Assembly: GCF_000753865.1 (NCBI RefSeq) | Contig: NZ_JQFW01000002.1 | Location: forward strand, 124,001 to 188,000 | Direction: 5' to 3' | DNA from: Alteromonas sp. LOR | GTDB lineage: Bacteria > Pseudomonadota > Gammaproteobacteria > Enterobacterales > Alteromonadaceae | Length of the DNA: 64,000 bases | Shown here: in pieces, positions 1-8,223 of the stretch | Layout of the letters: every line of letters starts with the position of its first letter | Numbering within the stretch: the stretch's first letter is position 1 | Made by a program: the position numbers and the translations under genes | Notes under the pieces: model-generated | What the model was told of the DNA's origin: nothing | Databases searched by the model: none | What the model saw: only the letters and a program-made list of their open reading frames with translations

Positions 1-291
1 TGTTGTTTTACCAAAGTAGGGCGGGTTACACCATGGGTGCAAATGCGCACCAACCTCTGCCTGCTTCGAGTTTACAAATTCTCGAAGAATACGGCTACCG
101 TCGTCATTGTTAGCAACTGCATAGTCAACAAAGTAGGTTGGCCTAATGCCTAATGATTGGCAAAAGTCTTGAAAAGCAGGAAGCTTCTCAACATTTTTTA
201 CTGAACAATCATGCTGAGGAAATTCACTGTCCCACTGCCATTCTTCTTCAGTGTCTATGGTGAGTACAAACAGTACGTTTGGTTTACCCAT
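1..291 (-). CDS. Polysaccharide deacetylase family protein (3' end outside window)
   Basis: Only the first 97 codons are present; the gene runs off the left edge. The N-terminus contains TIDTEEEWQW and later PTYFVDYAV and EVGAHLHPW, the arrangement of NodB-fold polysaccharide deacetylases: an early Asp region, then a His-containing metal-site motif. Such enzymes remove N- or O-acetyl groups from polysaccharides, and a member of this type is common in exosortase A exopolysaccharide loci. The ATG lies inside the end of the upstream glycosyltransferase gene (8-base overlap), so the two are probably co-transcribed and translationally coupled. No signal peptide is visible. The family call is fairly sure; the substrate is not known. 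Confidence 0.75.
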   Translation of the reverse strand, partial: MGKPNVLFVLTIDTEEEWQWDSEFPQHDCSVKNVEKLPAFQDFCQSLGIRPTYFVDYAVANNDDGSRILREFVNSKQAEVGAHLHPWCNPPYFGKTT

Positions 292-1396
292 TTTGCTGCT
301 CGTTTAGCATAGTAGAGAACAATTCGTGGTATTCATCAGCCATCCGCTGTGCTGAGAAATTTTCTTGCACAAATATGCGGGCGTTTTGCGCTAGCTGCTG
401 AGCGTAATGAGTATCGTCTAGTAACGTTTCCCAGTCTTTTTGAAGTTGCTGGGTATCGTGAAGCGGCGTGAGTAACCCGCTTTCTTTGTGAGTAATAAGT
501 TGGTCAATACCAGCGATGTCATAAGCTGACACAGGGATTTCCATGGCGCAGGCCTCCATTAAACAACGCGGAATGCCTTCAAGTGTGGACGTCATTACAA
601 ACATATCAAAATCGCGAAGTTGCTCGAGTCTATCGTTTCTAAAACCTAAAAACGATATTGCACTCTCGCTGTGAAGCTCCTTTGCATAAGACTCTAGCTT
701 TGGCCTATCTTCACCATCTCCAAGGAATACTAGCTCTATATCATTTCGCTTTTTATAGAGTGCATCAAAGCAGTCTAGTATGGCGGTAATGTTTTTGCGG
801 CTTATCATTTGGCCCACAAAACCTATAACCTTTTTATTGTTTTCCGGCTTTGCTTGCTTGGTTACTCTCACGGCTTCAACTTCTGATAAATCTACGCCAT
901 TTTGAATATAAGCTAATTTATTTTCGGCTATATTGAATTGCTTTACATCAGCCATTAACTGCTTGGAAAGTGGCACTACTTTATCTGCAAAGCGCATTGC
1001 CTGACATCCGGCCCAAATAAATAGGCGAAGCTTAAAGTCTGCTGCATTTTCAAAACCATGAGGCGTCACTACGCAGGGAATGCCTGCTTTTTTAGCCGCC
1101 ATCACCCCTAAAATATCCGATTTGTAACCATGGGTATGAATAATATCGATGTTGTTGTCTTTTATAAGTGCAGCGAGTTTTTTGACTGCACCTAAATCGA
1201 ACCGGCCATGCATAGGAACGTGATGGGTTTTACCGATGGAACTAAATTGCTTAACGAGTTCTAAATCTTCCGTGCCTGGTTCTAACGTTACTGCCAGCTC
1301 GCTAGTCACATTGCTAGGCATGTGTTTAGACAATGCCAATACCCAGCGCTCTGCGCCATAAAAACCTGTAGAACAAATAAACTGCAATATTTTCAT
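284..1396 (-). CDS. Glycosyltransferase family 4 (GT-B fold)
   Basis: This 370-residue protein has the two-Rossmann-domain layout of GT4 retaining glycosyltransferases. The N-terminal acceptor domain starts MKILQFICSTGFYGAERW. The C-terminal donor domain starts near residue 190 (IGFVGQMISRKN) and carries the E-x7-E pair at about E273 and E281 (EGIPRCLME). It is expected to work at the cytoplasmic face of the membrane, adding a sugar to a lipid-linked exopolysaccharide repeat unit. It lies two bases after the family 2 glycosyltransferase gene and overlaps the deacetylase gene by 8 bases, so it sits in the middle of a minus-strand operon. Donor and acceptor cannot be told from sequence. Confidence 0.85.
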   Translation of the reverse strand: MKILQFICSTGFYGAERWVLALSKHMPSNVTSELAVTLEPGTEDLELVKQFSSIGKTHHVPMHGRFDLGAVKKLAALIKDNNIDIIHTHGYKSDILGVMAAKKAGIPCVVTPHGFENAADFKLRLFIWAGCQAMRFADKVVPLSKQLMADVKQFNIAENKLAYIQNGVDLSEVEAVRVTKQAKPENNKKVIGFVGQMISRKNITAILDCFDALYKKRNDIELVFLGDGEDRPKLESYAKELHSESAISFLGFRNDRLEQLRDFDMFVMTSTLEGIPRCLMEACAMEIPVSAYDIAGIDQLITHKESGLLTPLHDTQQLQKDWETLLDDTHYAQQLAQNARIFVQENFSAQRMADEYHELFSTMLNEQQNG

Positions 1397-1398
1397 TA

Positions 1399-2364
1399 TT
1401 ATTTATGCGAGCTGGTGGTTACCGCGCCGCGTGCTCCTAATAGTGTTCCTATGGCTCTTGCTGGAAAGTATACAAGGTAAAAGCGTAGGCAATTAAAAAA
1501 CGATACTGTGTTGCCTACCAACTTTTTAAGCCTAAATGTATATGCCAAAAGAGGTGCTCCTGCGATTATGCTGAATATAATAGCGAAGTTGGTTTGTGAA
1601 TACAGTAGGCAAAGCAATAAAATTATAATGCCTAAGGTAACGGCAAAAGGAACTATAAAGCTGGGTAGCTCACGAAGCGGTATCGGCCTGCCACTGGTTG
1701 ACGCTATATTTGATTGTCCACGCCAAATTTCTTTTTTAAACATGGGGCCGAAGGCTTTGTCTTCCCCTAAGTGCACATAATGAGTCTCAGAGGTGTAGTA
1801 AAGGCCACCATGTTCGTTAACCTGGCCAGTAAAATAATAATCTTCGCAGGTTAAAAGGTGTTCTGGAAAGCCATTTACTTTTGCAAAGGTGTTTTTGTGC
1901 AAAAACAGATTTCTACCAGGCAAAAAGCTTACGGTGGTATCTAATTCAGCATTGCTAAGCGCGGTTCTTATTCGCTCTAGCGGAGGCGCATTTTCAGAGT
2001 TAATTTGCATTGCAGCAACTAAGGCAAGTAAAGATGATTGCTGTAGTTTTTGAAGCATTACCAACGCATAGTCACTTGCAAGACTGACATCAGCATCGAG
2101 AAATGCAAAATAAGTCCCTGTCGCTTTTTCCGCGCCTAGGTTTCTAGAATGCGAAATACTTTTTGCATCATCGTTGTAAATGATATTTAAAGAAAAGAAC
2201 TGCTCAAACTCTTTGAGCCTAGGCGATACATTGGTATTTTGGCTAACAAGAACCACTTCAAATTTATCTGCTGGCAGGGTTTGATGCTTTATACTATCGA
2301 GGGTGTCGATAAGCATCTTCTCTCTACCTTTGTGAGGGATTATAAAGCTAATTAATGTGGTCAT
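1399..2364 (-). CDS. Glycosyltransferase family 2 with C-terminal membrane segments
   Basis: A 321-residue GT-A fold protein. It opens with the typical nucleotide-binding strand (SFIIPHKGR), has the metal-binding D-x-D as DAD at residues 90-92, and a CEDYYF segment in the place of the catalytic ED motif. Two hydrophobic stretches at roughly 235-280 would anchor it in the inner membrane. Its likely role is sugar transfer during exopolysaccharide repeat assembly. It lies between the large RIFT-barrel gene upstream (10-base gap) and the GT4 gene downstream (2-base gap), consistent with one operon. The family is clear; the sugar is not. Confidence 0.85.
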   Translation of the reverse strand: MTTLISFIIPHKGREKMLIDTLDSIKHQTLPADKFEVVLVSQNTNVSPRLKEFEQFFSLNIIYNDDAKSISHSRNLGAEKATGTYFAFLDADVSLASDYALVMLQKLQQSSLLALVAAMQINSENAPPLERIRTALSNAELDTTVSFLPGRNLFLHKNTFAKVNGFPEHLLTCEDYYFTGQVNEHGGLYYTSETHYVHLGEDKAFGPMFKKEIWRGQSNIASTSGRPIPLRELPSFIVPFAVTLGIIILLLCLLYSQTNFAIIFSIIAGAPLLAYTFRLKKLVGNTVSFFNCLRFYLVYFPARAIGTLLGARGAVTTSSHK

Positions 2365-2374
2365 TTTAGCTCTC

Positions 2375-4945
2375 TCACGGTTTTCCTAACCATTGTTGAA
2401 GTTGCACAAAGCGCTTTACTGCTTGGGTGCGTTCTTTACTAAGGGAAAAGTTACGAATTGAAGTAAACAGAAACTTCCTAAGACTCTCTGAGTGTTGTTC
2501 TATCTTAATGCTGTTGCTTATCAACATGGGGCGAGGTACTTCCTCGAAAGATTCAAAATTCATGTTTTGCATCATTAAACACAGCAGGCGTGTAGTTTCA
2601 CTTTCTTCAGTGCTAGTAAGCCTATCAATAATCTTGGTTTGTAATTCGTGTTTTTTGTTTTCTATTTCGCTCACTAGGTTTGGTAGGTAGGCTTTCGCAA
2701 AAGCGAGTAAACAAAGCTTTCGTAAATCTTGACCTGTCCATGTTTCATTCGGAAATTCTAAAATGTCAGGCTTTTCTAAATACACATATTCGTTGTTAAC
2801 CATCCAGGTTACATAATGAGATAGTGCTTTAACTGCATAGGCATAGTCGTAATCATTTTGCTGGTGCAGTTCTTTAAGTTGAATAAACCTGCAAACTGCC
2901 TGAAAGAAAACGGTGTAAAACCATGTTGCTTCAACATTGTCTAAATTTCTCTCACTAATTTCATCTATTGGCGACACCGTGTGCTGGATGATATGTGCAC
3001 ACTTTTTTAAATCTTCTGTTTCGCTTAATAAAGCATATCTATCCATTAAAGCCTGCAGATAATTACCCGTTCCTCTGTCTAATGGGTAATGACCTGTTTT
3101 AACGTTTTTAAGGCCTTCTGTTCCTGCATTTTTTAGCAACAATAATGCATTTAAGAGTGTGCCATCACCTTCGTAGTAACTCTCTATCCAGTTACAAATT
3201 TCTAGCAAAGCGTTTTTGGAGGTGCTGCTTCCGGTTAACAAGTAGTGGTGCAGCAGGCCGTTGGTATAACAATGCTGTCCGCCAGGGCCACCACCGCCTG
3301 CATGGTCTTCGTATACACCTGTCGGTTGGTTTTTTGAATACGTTCTATGGCCTGCAGTATGTGCAGGTACATAGTGATCGGTATGCCAAAAAAGCCCCCC
3401 AGAATACTCAGGCTTATCAAGGGAAGTGTGATAAACATCAATATTGGCAACATGTTTTGCCAAGTTATCTGCTAACTCCTTCCAGCGCTGATCGCCACTC
3501 ACCGTCCATTGATATAGCATGCCGCAAAGCGGGTCATACTGATTGTTGTAATGAGAGACAAAGTAAGTGGCGTCTGGAGCCAACGCCTTTTCATGATCGG
3601 CATATAATTCGCCAAAATGCCGCCACCCAAATTCATCAATACTGTCACGCTTGTGAAAAAATGAGTTGTCGCCTTTTATTCCTTTTTCCACAAGTTGCTG
3701 CAGCTGTTGAGGGACACTAAAGGGTGTAAAGGGAAGGCATGAGCTGTGCTGAACCCAGTCTTTGCACAGTGTTACTTCGAAGGTGGTAAGTGGGCCTGCC
3801 GAAAAAGTTACACTGCGGGTTATCTGCTCTCCCGGTTGTAACTCTTGTGGTTCGCTACCTTTAGCACCGAGTAAACTCACAAGCGTACTATCTTTTGTTG
3901 TGGTCATTGCTGAAGGAAAGTGCTGCCAAAACTCTTTGGCTTCAAGCACAAAATTTGAGTTGTCATCTAATTCAAATGTGGCAAGCGGTTGGCATTGATC
4001 CCCCTCGTATTCCAGTTCACCATTGCGATAAACTTTAACGCCTTTATGGGCTAAGTTTACTTGGTCTGCTGCATTAACGTGCACAGGGCTTTGCCAATGT
4101 GCCTTTCCGCTAGAGGCCTGATGAATGTTGATGTTATCAGCAAGAGCCTCAAGTACCTTTTCATCGTTGATATTTATTGTATTAGCTTGTTTACTTACAG
4201 ATAGTGACAACTCACTTATATAGATAGATGAAGGGTCGCCCAAATCCCACTGACCATTCGGGTGAAGTGATGCCGCTGGATTTGTTATGGTTATGTCGCT
4301 TAACACGTCACCATTAGCTAAAAAAATTGTGCTTTGATATTCAATATCCAGCGCTTTGTTCTGTACTTCAAGCTGCGCTTTGTGCTTAATTCTTAATGCA
4401 ACATCATGGCAATGGCTTCGTAACACTTCATAACTAAACTCATCAATATGCAAAAAGGGCAGGGCGGTGTATTTATTTTCGGTGTAATGAGTTAACGACG
4501 CTGTTAGTTCATCATTGAAGTTTAAATAAGCTGGATGGTTACGATTTACCGTAACCATCTTGCCGTTTGATAGCGTGATGTCTATTAGGCCCTTCGAGTC
4601 TCTTGGCTTAACGGGATTAATGTAAGTAGGCTGAGTGACTTTAGCCAGTTTTAGCGAGTAATTTATGGTTTCATTTGACGGTATAGACGTTATACCCGTG
4701 ATGTATAGCCACTTTATTGAGCCGTTGTGCCACACATGCCGAACTTCCAGTGAAGCCCTTACATATTCGCCATTTTCATCAATTAATTCGAGTGGTTCTG
4801 AAACCGAAAACTTACCTTCAGGGCAAGGCACTCCAACACAGAATGAGCCGCGTTGAGTGTGCGAACTCGCGTTACGTAAGCTAAAAACTATATGCTGCAT
4901 TGGGCTACTTATATTTCTTCCGTGATAGGCAATTTGATAACTCAA
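2375..4945 (-). CDS. RIFT-barrel / alpha-toroid protein, possible exopolysaccharide lyase or hydrolase
   Basis: An 856-residue protein. The first ~120 residues resemble the N-terminal RIFT-barrel domain of the exo-rhamnogalacturonan lyase-like (PcRGLX/YetA) group: GVPCPEGKF, then WHNGSIKWLY. The middle (about 450-700) is rich in Trp, His and Gly (GLFWHTDHYVPAHTAGHR, AGGGGPGGQHCY) and looks like an alpha/alpha-toroid catalytic domain. I see no signal peptide, which is odd for an enzyme acting on a finished polysaccharide; it may act in the cytoplasm or periplasm by an unknown route. The longest frame starts at a TTG; the ATG at 4900 (MQHIVFSLRN) is an alternative and neither has a good ribosome site. 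It is the first gene of the minus-strand operon. The reaction is unknown. Confidence 0.6.
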   Translation of the reverse strand: MSYQIAYHGRNISSPMQHIVFSLRNASSHTQRGSFCVGVPCPEGKFSVSEPLELIDENGEYVRASLEVRHVWHNGSIKWLYITGITSIPSNETINYSLKLAKVTQPTYINPVKPRDSKGLIDITLSNGKMVTVNRNHPAYLNFNDELTASLTHYTENKYTALPFLHIDEFSYEVLRSHCHDVALRIKHKAQLEVQNKALDIEYQSTIFLANGDVLSDITITNPAASLHPNGQWDLGDPSSIYISELSLSVSKQANTININDEKVLEALADNINIHQASSGKAHWQSPVHVNAADQVNLAHKGVKVYRNGELEYEGDQCQPLATFELDDNSNFVLEAKEFWQHFPSAMTTTKDSTLVSLLGAKGSEPQELQPGEQITRSVTFSAGPLTTFEVTLCKDWVQHSSCLPFTPFSVPQQLQQLVEKGIKGDNSFFHKRDSIDEFGWRHFGELYADHEKALAPDATYFVSHYNNQYDPLCGMLYQWTVSGDQRWKELADNLAKHVANIDVYHTSLDKPEYSGGLFWHTDHYVPAHTAGHRTYSKNQPTGVYEDHAGGGGPGGQHCYTNGLLHHYLLTGSSTSKNALLEICNWIESYYEGDGTLLNALLLLKNAGTEGLKNVKTGHYPLDRGTGNYLQALMDRYALLSETEDLKKCAHIIQHTVSPIDEISERNLDNVEATWFYTVFFQAVCRFIQLKELHQQNDYDYAYAVKALSHYVTWMVNNEYVYLEKPDILEFPNETWTGQDLRKLCLLAFAKAYLPNLVSEIENKKHELQTKIIDRLTSTEESETTRLLCLMMQNMNFESFEEVPRPMLISNSIKIEQHSESLRKFLFTSIRNFSLSKERTQAVKRFVQLQQWLGKP

Positions 4946-5140
4946 TAATACTTTATATTACTTGGTATGTAATGCCAATGTGTTTGCCTGCGAATTCATA
5001 GAAGCATATTTTGTTGTTGCTAACGGCTGCGGTACTTTACAAAGCCGTCAACTAACAAAACATTTATTTGAGCTCTTAACTAGTTAGTTTGTTTAAGATG
5101 GGATTAAAGGCCTAGGAAGATACTGGTGTATTGGACAAAT

Positions 5141-5174
5141 AAAGGGATCCAGCAACCTTTGAACTGATCCCTTT
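5141..5174 (-). terminator. Possible terminator after the 5195-5992 gene
   Basis: A 9-base perfect inverted repeat (AAAGGGATC / GATCCCTTT) with a 16-base loop lies just after the stop of the PEP-CTERM-like gene. It is followed in the minus direction only by a short T-rich stretch. The long loop and weak U-tract make this a tentative call. The rest of 4946-5194 is AT-rich and shows no gene. Confidence 0.4.
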
Positions 5175-5194
5175 GGATTGAGGTAAATTTTACA

Positions 5195-5992
5195 TTATTT
5201 GACCAAAAAACGTCTGGAGCACGCTATAAAAGCAGCAAAAAGCCCAAACAAACCCAAGTTCGCAGGCGCTGATACCTGAGTTGCTTCAAGGTCAAAATTC
5301 AATGTGCCATCGTTTCCGAAGTCCAGAGAGATATTGTCTATCGCCCCCTCAAAGCTGCTAGCCCATCCTGTTCCCGTGGCAATTCGAATGCCTCTTACTT
5401 GTTCACTTGCATAGTCAACAATGCTATTGCTGTAGTTGCCATCATCTTGGTAGCTAGGATCCAAAAGTTGAGCAAGCGTAGGGCCGGAATAGCCGCCAAA
5501 AAATCCTCCTGCCGAATCGTAGATAGCCAATACGTTTTCAGTGCCTGATGTGCTCCAACTATTCCAAGTATCAGCTGGTGCATTTAAGTTGGCAGCATAT
5601 CGAGGATCAAACGTAACACGTTGTCCGTACCAGCGAGCCCCGTCTGCAATACCGTCAGTGGTGGTGTAGATTTGAAGGAAAAAATCATTTTGTTCACCAG
5701 CCAATGGCTTTTTCGTATCAAATGAAACGCTTAGCAAATTTCCTAGTGTATATTCTGTCGAAGAGGTGTCATCATCAAAATAAAGCCAATAGTCTGAAAA
5801 ACTACCTGCATCACCCAAGGTGCTTGCTGACCATGCTCCATTGCCCGCGGGGGCCGATGGGTCAGTAATCTCTGTTAAATTGTTACCCGCATTTGTTTGC
5901 CCATCAAGAGTGAGAATTGTTGCATTTGAGCCCAGTGAAGTAAGAAAACAACTTGAAGCCAAGGCTATGCTTCCAATTAACTTTTTTGACAT
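5195..5992 (-). CDS. Secreted protein with PEP-CTERM-like sorting tail
   Basis: A 265-residue exported protein. It has an N-terminal signal peptide (residues 1 to about 24, ending near SLGSNA) and a Ser/Thr/Asp/Gly-rich middle. The C-terminus has the three parts of a PEP-CTERM signal: a short motif (SAPANLGLFGLF), a hydrophobic helix and a basic end (SRRFLVK). The motif is degenerate, with PAN where PEP is usual, but it closely matches the tail of the 12496-13416 product. In this family exosortase A cleaves the tail and the protein goes to the surface or matrix. A GGGGA ribosome site lies 7 bases before the ATG. A sigma-54 promoter lies upstream. The function of the mature domain is unknown. 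Confidence 0.75.
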   Translation of the reverse strand: MSKKLIGSIALASSCFLTSLGSNATILTLDGQTNAGNNLTEITDPSAPAGNGAWSASTLGDAGSFSDYWLYFDDDTSSTEYTLGNLLSVSFDTKKPLAGEQNDFFLQIYTTTDGIADGARWYGQRVTFDPRYAANLNAPADTWNSWSTSGTENVLAIYDSAGGFFGGYSGPTLAQLLDPSYQDDGNYSNSIVDYASEQVRGIRIATGTGWASSFEGAIDNISLDFGNDGTLNFDLEATQVSAPANLGLFGLFAAFIACSRRFLVK

Positions 5993-6051
5993 TTTAATTC
6001 CCCAATTACTATTATTTTTTAGTTTATTAACTTTGTTAGACTAAAGTAGTA

Positions 6052-6067
6052 AGCAATAATGGTGCCT
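6052..6067 (-). promoter_or_regulatory. Sigma-54 (-24/-12) promoter of the 5195-5992 gene
   Basis: Read on the minus strand the 16 bases are AGGCACCATTATTGCT, against the consensus TGGCACG-N4-TTGCW. The GG and GC dinucleotides are exactly 12 bases apart, as RpoN needs. The start of transcription would fall near 6041, about 50 bases before the ATG. Zoogloea-type PEP-CTERM genes are known to be RpoN-dependent. Confidence 0.7.
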
Positions 6068-6129
6068 TTTAATTTTTTTCATAAACAACAGGTGTTTAAA
6101 TTTAATTCTTGCTTAATTTTTACAAAGGT

Positions 6130-6144
6130 GTAAAAAAATATGAC
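6130..6144 (-). promoter_or_regulatory. Putative enhancer-binding-protein site (GTCA-N6-TTTAC)
   Basis: On the minus strand this reads GTCA, six bases, TTTAC. The same pattern precedes the three other sigma-54 promoters of the locus. Here it starts 78 bases before the GG of the -24 element, the same distance as at 13615. The site is seen in the sequence; that it binds PrsR or a related activator is inference. Confidence 0.5.
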
Positions 6145-6442
6145 ATGGCGGTTATCGAAACGCTTTGTCGCATTAAGGCATTTAATGATGAAGAAATTGA
6201 ACAACTAAATGATGCTTCTTTTGCTTTAGCGTTGTGTCTTCTATTTCTTATCTGAATTTGGGTTTGTTTACGCTCTCCGCGATAGACTCTTCAGAGGGGC
6301 TAGGTCAAAAAGTATCAAAAAGATGTTCAGTAAATAGCTCAGGGGAGTGAACCGAGTTATCTTCCGCTCGTTATTTTGACGAGTTACAGCCTACAACGTA
6401 CTATAGCAGCGGGAATTAAAAATTTTGCTAACGGACGTAATA
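6145..6442 (+). other. Gap before the 6443 glycosyltransferase gene; possible 36-codon frame
   Basis: A short open frame runs from ATG 6145 to TGA 6255 and would give a 36-residue peptide with an acidic middle and a hydrophobic end (FALALCLLFLI). It has no well-placed ribosome site and overlaps the putative activator site, so it is more likely chance or a remnant than a gene. From 6256 to 6442 I see no further coding signal and no clear promoter. Confidence 0.25.
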
Positions 6443-7648
6443 ATGGCGAAGCTTCGCAACATCACTGTAGTATCTCAACGGGTACCTTACCCGCCTAATA
6501 AAGGCGAAAAGCTTCGTACTTATCATCAGATTGAGTTTTTAACTCAGCTCGGCTATTGCGTAGAGGTTCTTTGTTTAGGTGAAAACGACCAAGATAGTGC
6601 CGATGCGAGAGAACTTGGTAAGAAGTTAGATATTTCGGTGACAGTATTCCCTCTTCCTCACAAAGTTAAGCGCTATAGTTGGGCACTGCTGCATCGGCAA
6701 GCCATTAGCGTTGGCGCGTTTTATAGCAGTGCGCTTCAAAAAGAAGTGAATGCCCGTTTAATAAATGGCTGCGACGCACTACTACTTAGCGCTTCAAGTC
6801 TTGGATACTATGTGTTTAACGCTTCTAATTATGGCGATAGAACGTGTGCGCTTTTTATGGATATGATGGATGTAGACTCTGATAAATGGAGACAATATGC
6901 TGAGTCAAGTTCATTCCCTATGAGCGCGATATATCGTAGAGAGAGTAAGCGAATAAATAGGCTTGAATCTAGAGCAAATAGAGACTTTGAAGACACATTC
7001 CTTATTGCGAAAGAAGAAACCCGATTATTTGAAAAAACAGTGAGTGGGTTCAAACCGGTTAAAGTACTAGGAAACGGGTTAGATTTTTCTGCATTTTTTC
7101 CCGCCTCAACGCCCGCGGACGACACAAATTTTCTCTTCACTGGCGTTATGGATTACAAACCAAACGTAGACGCCGTTATGTGGTTTGTAGAGTATTGCTG
7201 GCCAACAATAAAGCAACGATTGCCTGGCGCCACCTTTACAGTAGGTGGCATGAACCCGACAAAAGAGATACAGCAACTATCAGAGCGAGACAAAGCGATT
7301 GAAGTTACTGGATTTGTAGAAGATATGCTGCCTTTCTTTCATAAAGCGACTGCCTTTGTTGCTCCGTTTCGACTTGCGAGGGGCGTTCAGAACAAAGTGC
7401 TACAGGCTGCCGCATGCAAATTACCCGTGATAACCACTAGCATGGGGGCCGAGGGAATTAGCTATGCGAGTGAGAATACTATGTATATTGCAAATGAAGA
7501 AAGCAGCTTTATAGACGCCTGTGTAGATTGCGTAAAAAAAACTGACACAGCGCAACAGCTAGCGGATAACGCATATAATGCGTTACACAGCACATATTCT
7601 TGGAATCAGCAGTTACAGCCGCTTAAACAGGCATTGGAAAGAATATGA
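6443..7648 (+). CDS. XrtA/PEP-CTERM-associated glycosyltransferase (TIGR03087 type)
   Basis: A 401-residue GT-B glycosyltransferase matching the group tied to exosortase A exopolysaccharide loci: VSQRVPYPPNKGEKLRTYHQ at the N-terminus, FTGVMDYKPNVDAV at the start of the donor domain, and RLARGVQNKVLQAAA near the end. It probably adds a sugar to the growing exopolysaccharide unit. One oddity: where most relatives have NKVLEA, with the second Glu of the E-x7-E pair, this protein has NKVLQA, so a usual donor-binding Glu is Gln. I chose ATG 6443 over TTG 6425 because homologues start close to the VSQRVPYPP strand. The stop overlaps the next ATG (ATGA), so the pair is coupled. Confidence 0.82.
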   Translation: MAKLRNITVVSQRVPYPPNKGEKLRTYHQIEFLTQLGYCVEVLCLGENDQDSADARELGKKLDISVTVFPLPHKVKRYSWALLHRQAISVGAFYSSALQKEVNARLINGCDALLLSASSLGYYVFNASNYGDRTCALFMDMMDVDSDKWRQYAESSSFPMSAIYRRESKRINRLESRANRDFEDTFLIAKEETRLFEKTVSGFKPVKVLGNGLDFSAFFPASTPADDTNFLFTGVMDYKPNVDAVMWFVEYCWPTIKQRLPGATFTVGGMNPTKEIQQLSERDKAIEVTGFVEDMLPFFHKATAFVAPFRLARGVQNKVLQAAACKLPVITTSMGAEGISYASENTMYIANEESSFIDACVDCVKKTDTAQQLADNAYNALHSTYSWNQQLQPLKQALERI

Positions 7649-8223
7649 AGCAACTTATCAAGCATATTGTTTTTTGGGTTTTAGCGCTTCTTATTAGCCC
7701 TGTTACAATCTCTTATAAACTATTGTCGTTGCTTGTAAATAAAGATGCTCTGATAGCGAGTTATAGTCAAGCCCTGTCGCTGCTACCTGGCAAGTTGGGT
7801 AGTTATTTACGCAGCGGCTTCTATCGGTTTGCTTTTAAAAAATGCTCTCCTGATGCGGTTATTTCTTTTGGTACTTTGTTTTCACAACAAGATACATGCC
7901 TTGAAAAGGGCGTGTATATAGGCCCTCAATGCAACATCGGTAAGTGCCGCATCGGCAAAAACACGCTGCTGGGTAGTGGTGTCCATATTATGAGTGGAAA
8001 AGGGCAGCACAACTTTTCAGATCCTTCAAAGCCAATAAAGGACCAAGGCGGTACATTTACCAAAGTTGAAATAGGTGAAAACTGCTGGTTGGGCAATGGC
8101 GCGCTAGTAATGGCTAATGTTGGGACTGGGAGTATTGTGGCAGCTGGCTCTGTAGTGGTTGATGATGTACCTGAGGGCGTTATTGTTGGGGGGAATCCGG
8201 CGAAGGTTTTGAGAAGTGTTTAA
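7645..8223 (+). CDS. Hexapeptide-repeat (left-handed beta-helix) acyltransferase
   Basis: A 192-residue protein. The N-terminus is hydrophobic (residues 8-32). The C-terminal half has hexapeptide turns (VYIGPQCNIGKCRIGKN, VEIGENCWLGNGALV, GSIVAAGSVVVDDV) and ends with the GGNPAKVLR signature of the LacA/WcaF acetyltransferase group. It likely O-acetylates a sugar of the exopolysaccharide using acetyl-CoA. It starts inside the stop of the glycosyltransferase gene (ATGA overlap). Its last 44 bases overlap, tail to tail, the 3' end of the convergent GNAT gene. Confidence 0.8.
   Translation: MKQLIKHIVFWVLALLISPVTISYKLLSLLVNKDALIASYSQALSLLPGKLGSYLRSGFYRFAFKKCSPDAVISFGTLFSQQDTCLEKGVYIGPQCNIGKCRIGKNTLLGSGVHIMSGKGQHNFSDPSKPIKDQGGTFTKVEIGENCWLGNGALVMANVGTGSIVAAGSVVVDDVPEGVIVGGNPAKVLRSV

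Noticed and set aside
3145-3720. 191-codon open frame on the plus strand
   Set aside because: It is antisense to the well-supported RIFT-barrel gene and its translation looks like a shadow (rich in His, Cys, Arg, no domain).
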